Shown: positions 57,801-64,000 of the stretch, piece by piece
Position numbering within the stretch: position 1 is the stretch's first letter
How the letters are laid out: the number at the start of each line of letters is the position of its first letter
NCBI RefSeq assembly: GCF_902459465.1
Contig: NC_047076.1
Coordinates: 14,082,146-14,146,145 of the forward strand
DNA from: Asterias rubens
Lineage: Eukaryota > Echinodermata > Asteroidea > Forcipulatida > Asteriidae
Reading direction: 5' to 3'
DNA: 64,000 bases
Program-made: the position numbers and the translations under genes
The notes under the pieces: generated by a model
The model's database searches: none
The model's input: only the letters and a program-made list of their open reading frames with translations
Told to the model about the DNA's origin: nothing

Positions 57801-60800
57801 CTTACAGTTTGGCGTCATGAGCAATGATCAATGGAAATATAGCCCCATATTAATAATTTGATTGATTGAAACTTGATTTTACTGAAACAAAGGAATAATT
57901 CTTACATTGAACACATCGTTGTCATCATTACTTTGAGTCAAAAAGGGAGCATTCAGGATGTCTATCTTTCCAACAGACGTAACCAACACCTCTTTAGCAT
58001 TGATGTAATCCTGCAACATAAAAACAAATCAGTTTTATAGCATTCTTTTGAAGTCAATCAGAGCATACTGATCGTAACGTTGGGTTGTCAACCACCAGTT
58101 CTTTTCAGAACCAACAGTACTCAAAGGAGATACTCACATGGTGTCGCGCATCCGTCACTCAGCGACGCTCCTAGCGCTGTAACATACAGTATTTCCTGCA
58201 AGATGTGGGACTACGTTTGAATTGTGAGACCTTATCTTTTTAGAGCACCATGTAATGTTTTATAAAGTGCTGTGGCGCAATTTGCTGCCGATCAGACCAG
58301 GTTACACTGGGGCAAACGCTTCTTTTTCGATAAGTGCACTGGGTTCTTTTACATGCGTTACACAACAAAAGGGACCAAAGGCTTTACGTCCCATCCGAAG
58401 GAAAAAAGCATCATGGTTAAGTGTCTTGCTTAAGGGCACAGGTGACACTCGAACCCACACTCTGCTGAACATTAGAGCTTGAGTCCGATGCTCTTAACCG
58501 CTAGGCCAGGACACGCCACAAACCTCTCTTAGTTAGACTAACAGTCTACATTCCACCAAGCAAAGTTTCAAATCCTACAGATCAGTCTTAAATTTGCAGA
58601 ACAAAATACTGATATTATCGATTCAAAATTCTTAACACAACACTCACCTCGAGGAAGGTACTTTTCCAAAGTCGTGATTTCACATAAATCTTTGCTTCAT
58701 CTTCTTCTCCAAGACGCTCCATTTTACATTTGAATTCAAAGCAACGGGCCGTCTTGTCGTAACAATTCTGTTATCAAAGATGGAAGTATTAAGAAAAAAA
58801 CACAAATAACAAAAGACATGCGAACTGTCTCATCTTCAGCCATAAGAGAATTTACTGAAATATTATTGTTGGACCGAGTTTAACTACATGATCAATAAGT
58901 GTTGATGACTTAAAGGCACTGGACACTATTGGTAATTACTCAAAATCATTGTTAGCATAAAAACTTACTTGGTAACAAGCAATGGGGAGCTGTTAGAAAT
59001 GAATTGAATTCAAGATCTCAGAATTCAAGTATCTGAAAGGACACAACTTGTGCATCAAGGGTGTTTTTTCGTCCATTATTATCTCGCACTTATATAGCGC
59101 TTTTTAAAAAAGCGATTACGAAAGACAATACTAACCAAACAAAAATATAAACTACATGTTTTACAGAACAATGCACATAACAATCATACAATCTAGAGTA
59201 ACTTAGGATAGAGGTGGGTTTTTAATTGGAATTTGAAGGAACTCAGGGAATTGGTTACACGAACAGATTGAGGAAGACGATTCCAGCATTTTGGCCTAGT
59301 TGCAGCAAAAGCTTTAGATCCTACATTGGTACGTGATCGTGGGGCATTCAATACAACAGCTGAAGTGGATCTTAAATTATACAAAGACTGGCGGGTGTGG
59401 AGAAGGTTGCAAAGATTAGTTGGAGCTTGGTTAGAGAGTGATTTATATATGAGATGTGCCAGGAATGTAGTTGTAGTTACCAGTGTCAATATCTGCCCCT
59501 GTTGTTCCTGCGCTCTGCTCTTCTGTGCACCTTGTTCCTCATTCACCACATCTCGGCGTCTCCTTCTACCTTTAGGTGACCGTGTCGTCTTAGATCCATC
59601 TGTTGGAGACTCATCATTAGGGGATTGAGACCTTCCTACAAGGGGTGAAGCTTCAGTGGTCACCTGAACGATAGTGGGTTCTTCTGGACGTTCCTGGAAA
59701 AGAATCAAATCATTCATTTCATTCAAATGTTTAGATAACTAGAGACTTCTAATGACACTGTGTTTAAAGGGTATATGTACTTTTAGTAGAACAAAAAACA
59801 CAATGTCCACAGAATTACACTTAACTTACACAGTTTGAAGATAATGATGGTAGAAAGCTTCCCTGAAAATATTAGTTGCTGAGGTGCTGTAGTTTTTAAG
59901 AAATGAGTAAAACAGTGTCATGAAAATAATTTTTGTCTCAGTGATTATGAGACGAAAATTATTTTAGCATGTAAAAATGTATTTTCATGACATTGTTTTA
60001 CTTATTTCTCAAAAACTACAGCACCTCAGCAACTAATATTTCAAGGAAAGCTTTCTACTATCATTATCTTCAAACGGTGTAAGTTCAATGTTAATATGTG
60101 TTTTGTGTCCTACAAAAAGTACCCAAATCCTTTAATAATGCAATATGCAGCCAATCAAACCAGGAACACCAGGGCGAACCCCTTCTTTTTATGATAAGTG
60201 CACTGGGTTCTTTAACTTGCGATACACAACACAAGAGACCAACAGCTTTACGTCCCATCTAAGTACAAGCAATGGTTATGTGTCACAACTGGGACTCCAA
60301 ACCACACTCTGCTGATCAGAAACACCAGAGTTTGAATTTGGTGTTCTTAGCCGCTCAGCCATGACACTTTCACAAAACATACAATGTCACATCATCTATC
60401 GACACTGTCTAAAAGCATTGTTGTGTCTTCAGTGAAATAAAGCAATGACAGTTGTGGCGTTTCAGGGCCTAGCGTTTAAGAGCACCAGATTCAAGCTCTG
60501 GGCCCAACTTCATAGACCTGCTTAAAGCACAAAATTTGAGTAAGCTAACAAATCCTTGCTTAGTAAAATTAGATTACTGGCCAATACTCCACTATATTGT
60601 TATGCTAAGTAAACAGCAACTAAATACCAGTCACAAGCAATGTATATGGCATGGAATTTTGGCCATTAACATGAGTATAATACGCAAGTAAATTTTTGTG
60701 CTTTAGCAAATTTTGTGCTTGGGTTTGAGTCCCAGTCGTGACACTTGTGTCCTTCAGCCAGACACTTAACCATTATTGCTTTGTAAAGTTGGGGAGGTTG

Positions 60801-63269
60801 TGCTTTCAGCGCTACCAGCCAGGCTTCTGATGGATGATACCCAAGCCTACATCAGCATGGACTGTAAAAGGGGTAACCCTGTTCCAGGAGTAAGTGGTAA
60901 CGGCCCCTGGCAAAAATAAATTGTAGCCCACACCTTCAAGTGGCCTTCAGGCCTTGTGTGTCTGGCGACTTGCATAAAACAAAGTTAACAAATAAAAACA
61001 AAGTTAACAAATAAAAACCTGATGGAGAACGTACCTCAAGTTGGAGTTCATTCACATAGATTGGATCAATCTCACATTGGCCCTTGTTATCTTCAACCAT
61101 TGGTTCATGTGTCAGATATAAGAGCCATTTACCATTGGCTACTTCATAAGGGAAACTAATGGTCACCACAGACTCTGCGACAATACCAGATCCATTGTTA
61201 TACACCTGCATAAAGCAAAAGACAAAGATCATTCAGCTATGGGTGTGTTCAACTAGCTTTGACGTCATTCCAGGGGCTCACCCGGGTCAGCCCCAAGTGC
61301 CCTGCTTGTGGAGTGGGTCACTTGGGGCTGGCCCCAGGTGCATGACGTCACCACAAGAGGGTGAGTGATCATTCGATTAGCTCTTGTCAGGGGCTGACCC
61401 GAGTAAGCACCGCAGGGTTAACACATGAAAGCTAATCAAAAGCACTCTATAATCAACTTATAAACCACCTTGCCACCTCAAGCCATGTCTCTTAAACTAT
61501 CACATTGATAAGAGACGAGGGCCCATTTTCATAAAGCTGTTAAGAAGCAAATACTGCTTGACAAATTTCTTTGCTAAGCATAAATTGAGCTGGGCACTAG
61601 CCACAACAATGCAAACAAAACATAATTTGGGCTGGTAACCTGATTCTGCTAAACAATACGCCCTCTTATTATTTATGCATAAGGTACGTTACAATGCTAA
61701 TCCAAAACGAGGCGATGGGCGCAGCCACTGCAAGTGATGGGGAACGTGCGCCCATAGCCTCATTTTGGGTGAGAATTATGACGTCATGCATAAGTATTAA
61801 GAGAGGCGTATACTTTTCTGTGTTTAGCAAGTTTTTGTGCTTGCAGGCTTCATGAAATTGGGCCCTTGACAAAATTAGTACAGGACGACCAACGGATAAG
61901 TACTGTCCGGGACAAGGTTTATCACCCACTGTTGAAATGTTTGGTTAGAAATTGGGTGTCAGAGAAACCATGGGAGGAGCTCAAAGTGCCTGCAGCCGAT
62001 TTCACGAAACACTAGGATTAATCCTATCTTGAGTTAGGATAAGTTAGGACGGGCACATTGTATCCTAACGTATAAGGATACGGAACTTAAGACATCCTAA
62101 GTCCTAGGATTAATCCTAAGCTAGGATGAGTTTGGTGAAATCCACGGCTGGGATCATTGGTACACAAACACTCCAGTAATATGCACAAGATTTGTAAACG
62201 TAAAAAGCAAAATGAATAAACTCCATAGACTTAAAGGATCTGGGTACTTTTCTAACACAAAACACAATGTTCACAGATTTACATTAAACTTACACAGTTT
62301 GAAGATAATGATAATACAAAGCTTCCCTTAAAATATTAGTTGTTGAGGTGCGGTAGTTTTTGAGAAATAAGTAAAACAATGTCATGAAAATACGATTTTA
62401 AAAGCTAAAATAATTTTCGTCTCATGATCAGTGAGACGAAAATTATTTTCATGACATTGTTTTACTCTTTTCTCAAAAACTTCAGCTCCTCAGCAAGTAA
62501 TATTTTCAGGGAAGCTTTATATTATCATCGTCTTCAAACTGTGTAAGTTTAGTGTAAATCTTTAGACATTGTGTTTTTCGTTCTACAAAAAGTACATAGA
62601 CCCTTTAAGGCCGAGTCACACTGCAACGATCACGACGCAAAGAGAACGCATTCTATTGGTTGAATTGCTCCCTGCAGAATAAACCCACGCTCATCCAACC
62701 AATCGAGGGCGTGCATTGTTAACATTCTCGTTTTCGTTCTCGAGGCCTGTGGATTCGAACCCACGACCCTTGCAATTCTAGAGTGGTGTCTAACCAACCA
62801 GACTACTGAGATTGTCCGTTAGCTAGAGGCAGTTTGAATCCTGTTTTAATGATAACAAATCCTTATATAGCGCATTTCACAATAACCGTATCAATAGGCT
62901 TTACATTAGTGCCCTGGACGTAAGTCCAAAGACATCCCTTTAAAGAAAATGTTTCTCAGCTGCGTTGGGAGTATACAACAGTTTTTACCGCTCCAAAGGC
63001 TGTTTCATTCACAATATCAACATCTACCCTCGCATGTACCCATTTAAACCCCTGGGTGAAGAGAAACAATGACTTAACCACCAGAACTTGAATTTGATTT
63101 TGGCCATGGGTACTTTAAAGTAGTTATGGCAAACTACTGTTGTTTAAGCAACTAAACTATACTCACAGTCCAGGTATGTATAACTTCATCACCAATCTCA
63201 TCTGTGTAGGTCATTGCACTCTCTCCAATTACATCTCCTTCAAACGTGTACTGCTCCTTATTGGTCTCA
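51127..63269 (-). CDS. ITGA3/6/7-like: Integrin alpha chain, laminin-binding class, C-terminal part
   Basis: Cell-surface adhesion receptor subunit. Exons on the minus strand: 63167-63269, 61035-61205, 59481-59693, 58648-58767, 57906-58010, 57083-57211 and 51127-51246, together about 319 residues; phases agree, and the first has one leftover base so more exons lie to the right. The first exons belong to the membrane-proximal calf region. Exon 59481-59693 carries a furin-type site (KGRRRRRD), where heavy and light chains are cut, in a long hydrophilic loop. RLWKSTFLE, found in exon 58648-58767, and LWK followed by CGFFER are typical of the alpha-3/6/7 and PS1 group. A transmembrane segment starts WWIILVAVLVGIIILIILII. 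The tail is 39 residues, ending YYDEKYFT, with GFFER in place of the usual GFFKR. Two N-glycosylation sites are near FNLT and STFL-adjacent positions; only FNLT is certain. Confidence 0.93.
51370..51435. repeat. AT-rich palindrome
   Basis: aatattatacagaaatgtaa, atttctgtataatattatac and acatttctgtataatatt are inverted copies of one another, enough for a cruciform. Confidence 0.7.
51748..51857. repeat. (TGAT)n microsatellite
   Basis: About 26 units of attg/tgat with two single-base interruptions (gattgactgatt at 51785 and gactaatt at 51843). Another short run is at 52219-52242. Poly-(INQS) open frames on the minus strand are artefacts. Confidence 0.95.
51905..52095 (-). mobile_element. Relative of the nested element at 35934
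   Basis: The segment gtgtcacgcccatgtttcaa and caataggaatagcgaaactg matches the reverse complement of 35945-36060. Confidence 0.65.
52105..52222 (-). mobile_element. tRNA-derived SINE (type 2) fragment
   Basis: Minus strand: tggccgagcggttaaaagca (box A) at 52218; the segment gacgtaaagctgtagatcct follows. The box B region is shortened. Confidence 0.65.
52230..54150. other. Integrin intron; one hairpin-repeat copy, otherwise unassigned
   Basis: 52885-53045 is a copy of the repeat at 23325 and keeps the hairpin agttctgaaaagaacc (52989-53004). 53040-53700 has a higher density of CpG and several ctactagtc / gactag palindromic bits. Open frames such as 53784-54152 on plus are not supported by splice sites. 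Confidence 0.35.
54158..54345 (-). mobile_element. Family A MITE, half element
   Basis: ttttaaagccatttacactt to gtcgggagaaaataacggg; the second half is missing. Confidence 0.65.
54683..55257. mobile_element. 575-bp MITE with internal tandem repeats
   Basis: Terminal repeats atgctgctctcacactg (54683) and cagtgtgagagcagcat (55241). Inside, 54891-55076 has three 30-bp units (agctaacgactgttgccaat plus gttgcaaatg) followed by three 32-bp units in which gactgttgcc becomes gcacgctttacc. Confidence 0.8.
55387..55738 (-). mobile_element. Family A MITE, nearly full length
   Basis: TTAA (55383) then agacaatggacactattgg, ending taccaatagcgtccattgtc. Confidence 0.85.
56130..56322. mobile_element. Family D MITE, right half
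   Basis: gactcccataaatggcagac through gaccaactcgaccgatccaa to caacgtgttcct, then TTAA. Confidence 0.75.
56330..57080. other. Integrin intron, nothing recognised
   Basis: Contains a segment with aatacggcgaaacaaaagtg of unknown origin and an A/T-rich stretch before the exon at 57083. No splice-supported open frame. Confidence 0.35.
57280..57511 (-). mobile_element. Family A MITE end split by a smaller MITE
   Basis: aggttttatgctatcaatta, then taccaatag; resumes at 57499 with tgtccactgcct and TTAA. Confidence 0.75.
57330..57496. mobile_element. MITE with accttatgcat ends and TAG duplication
   Basis: Ends accttatgcattgacgtcat and atgacgtcatatgcataagg; TAG on both sides (57327-57329 and the one before tgtccac). 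Each terminal repeat carries TGACGTCA. Confidence 0.8.
58225..58513 (-). mobile_element. tRNA-derived SINE (type 2)
   Basis: Minus strand: ggcctagcggttaagagcat (box A), gtgggttcgagtgtcacc (box B region), then aacccagtgcacttatcg in the body. Confidence 0.75.
58913..59082 (+). mobile_element. Family A MITE, cut by a LINE tail
   Basis: ttaaaggcactggacactat to tttcgtccattattatctcg. The LINE 3' end begins directly after, at 59085. Confidence 0.7.
59085..59478 (-). pseudogene. LINE 3' end next to an integrin exon
   Basis: On the minus strand it reads out the C-terminus of a non-LTR ORF2 (QAPTNLCNLLHTRQSLYNL, GSKAFAATRPKCWNRLPQS, SSFKFQLKTHL), a stop at 59193, and a 3' UTR ending agcgctatataagtgc. 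It starts within a few bases of the donor of the integrin exon 59481-59693 and happens to continue that exon's frame. Confidence 0.8.
59768..60131. mobile_element. Family C palindromic MITE, full length
   Basis: 364 bp, TTAA at 59764-59767 and 60132-60135. Ends agggtatatgtacttttagt and aaaaagtacccaaatcct; centre tctcagtgattatgagacga. Confidence 0.85.
60150..60366 (-). mobile_element. tRNA-derived SINE (type 2)
   Basis: Minus strand: tggctgagcggctaagaaca (box A), gtggtttggagtcccag (decayed box B), then aaagaacccagtgcacttat. Confidence 0.7.
60440..60980 (+). mobile_element. tRNA-derived SINE split by a family G MITE
   Basis: The head cctagcgtttaagagcacca and attcaagctctgg stops at 60501, where a family G element (gggcccaacttcatagacct to agcaaattttgtgcttggg) begins; the SINE resumes at about 60722 with tttgagtcccagtcgtgaca and ends ttcaggccttgtgtgtctgg. 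Confidence 0.75.
61241..61447. mobile_element. Family E MITE, reverse orientation
   Basis: Ends gggtgtgttcaactagcttt and agctaatcaaaagcactc; inner gacgtcattccaggggctca matches the reverse of 16940-16965. It is 36 bp from the integrin exon at 61205. Confidence 0.75.
61522..61864. mobile_element. Family G MITE
   Basis: gcccattttcataaagctgt and ggcttcatgaaattgggccc at the ends; centre carries aatacgccctcttattattt and ataagtattaagagaggcgt, an inner inverted pair. Confidence 0.65.
61993..62148. mobile_element. Family B MITE
   Basis: Arms ccgatttcacgaaacactag and ttggtgaaatccacgg; inner aggattaatcctatcttgag and taggattaatcctaagctag. Confidence 0.8.
62235..62604. mobile_element. Family C palindromic MITE, full length
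   Basis: 370 bp, TTAA at 62231-62234 and 62605-62608. Long arms meet at gtctcatgatcagtgagac in the centre. Confidence 0.9.
62609..62752. mobile_element. Family F MITE, directly abutting family C
   Basis: gccgagtcacactgcaacga, then gcaaagagaacgcattctat; right end ctcgaggcctgtg. It begins right after the TTAA of the preceding element. Confidence 0.65.
62753..62840 (-). mobile_element. tRNA-derived SINE (type 1) head
   Basis: Minus strand: agtctggttggttagacacc, ctagaattgcaagggtcgtg, ggttcgaatccac, with boxes A and B well preserved. Confidence 0.65.
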
Positions 63270-63309
63270 CTGTCATAAGAAAACCATATTGTGTTTAATA
63301 ATAATAACT

Positions 63310-63649
63310 AGGGGTTATATAGATTGTCAAGGCTGAGTGGTTAAGAGCATCAAATTCAAGTTCTGGTGCAGTCACCGGAGTGTGGGTTCGAATCCCGGTC
63401 GTGACACTTGTGTCCTTGAGCAAGATACTTTACTATAATTGCTTCTCTTTACCCAGGGGTATAAATGGGTACCTGCGAGGGTAGAGGTTGATATTGTGTA
63501 TGAAAAAGCCTTCAGAGCGCCACGGCAACTCGGGGCTGTATACTCCCTATTGGGAGCTGAAAAAGATTAAAGGAATGTTATTTGCCCAATGACCAGGGCA
63601 CTAATGTAAAGCGCATTGGTACGGTTATTGTAAAATGTGCTATATAAGA

Positions 63650-63655
<6 letters not shown>
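63310..63655 (+). mobile_element. tRNA-derived SINE, left arm of an inverted pair
   Basis: Box A ggctgagtggttaagagc (63330), box B gggttcgaatcc (63384), then cggtcgtgacacttgtgtcc, and a tail ending aatgtgctatataagaattt before the (ATT) run. Confidence 0.85.

Positions 63656-63693
<38 letters not shown>
63656..63693. repeat. (ATT)n microsatellite
   Basis: About twelve ATT units between two inverted SINEs. Confidence 0.95.
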
Positions 63694-63695
<2 letters not shown>

Positions 63696-64000
63696 GGGCA
63701 TTTTACAATAACCGTCTCAATGCACTGTACATTAGTGCCCTGATCATTGGGCAAATAACAATCCTTCAATCTTTCTCAGCTCCCGAGGAGAATACAGCCC
63801 GAGCTGCCGTGGGCTCTGAAGGCTTCTTCATACACAAGATCAAGCTCTACCCTCGCAGGTACCCATTTATACCCCTGGGTGAAGAGAAGCATTTATAGTA
63901 AAGTATCTTGCTCAAGGACACAAGTGTCACGACCGGGATTCGAACCCACACTCTGGTGACTGCACCAGAACTTGAATTCGATGCTCTTAACCACTCTGCC
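63694..64000 (-). mobile_element. tRNA-derived SINE, right arm of an inverted pair
   Basis: Reverse-complement match to 63330-63655 almost throughout (ataaatgggtacctgcgag, ggttcgaatcccggtcgtga). It runs to the window edge, where box A begins (ggcagagtggttaagagc). Confidence 0.85.

Noticed and set aside
59193-59726. A 177-codon continuous frame as a single gene
   Set aside because: The first part is an integrin exon with proper splice sites; the second part is a LINE ORF2 tail.

Overview
This is a eukaryotic nuclear window from a marine invertebrate deuterostome. Echinoderm is most likely, perhaps a sea star, but this is inference: the gene content fits and the species cannot be read directly. 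Genes are split into short exons with GT-AG (and two GC-AG) introns. Most of the remaining DNA is short inverted-repeat transposons (MITEs), tRNA-derived SINEs, decayed LINEs and tandem repeats. Bacterial features (operons, ribosome binding sites, CRISPR) do not apply.

Five protein genes are supported by exon chains whose splice phases all agree. (1) A complete SLC11/NRAMP metal-ion transporter on the minus strand, 15 coding exons from 32189 down to 10547, 599 aa. (2) A complete PYM1 (partner of Mago and Y14) on the plus strand, 32998-34627, 195 aa, head to head with SLC11. (3) BLOC1S1 (GCN5L1) on the minus strand, 40390-38124, about 118 aa. (4) A DUF1647-type single-pass, probably Golgi/secretory protein on the plus strand, 42464-45956, 391 aa. 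(5) The C-terminal part of a laminin-binding-class integrin alpha chain on the minus strand, from 63269 down to the stop at 51127; its 5' part lies beyond the right edge. Relatives of four of these (SLC11A2, ITGA7, BLOC1S1, PYM1) all lie on human chromosome band 12q13, so the window looks like a retained block of ancient linkage.

Layout: 1-6200 is a gene-free block with a 323-bp satellite at the left, a tandem array of tRNA-like units in the middle and an inverted satellite copy at the right. 6200-10500 is unannotated AT-rich DNA with MITE remnants. 10547-32189 is SLC11 with very repeat-loaded introns, including a 33-bp and a 68-bp minisatellite, LINE fragments and a 75-bp satellite. 32190-32997 is a possible two-way promoter. 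33000-46000 holds PYM1, BLOC1S1 and the DUF1647 gene. 46000-51127 is intergenic DNA or 3' UTR with a mosaic minisatellite at 49290-49975. 51127-64000 is the integrin gene, ending in an inverted SINE pair.

The mobile-element layer is informative because many elements are nested. Empty sites can be read directly: TTAA for three families (called A, C, D here), CAG for family B, an 8-bp duplication for a hAT-like MITE, TAG for another. Family letters are local names for this report only. Minisatellite unit counts and repeat boundaries were read by eye and may be off by a few bases.
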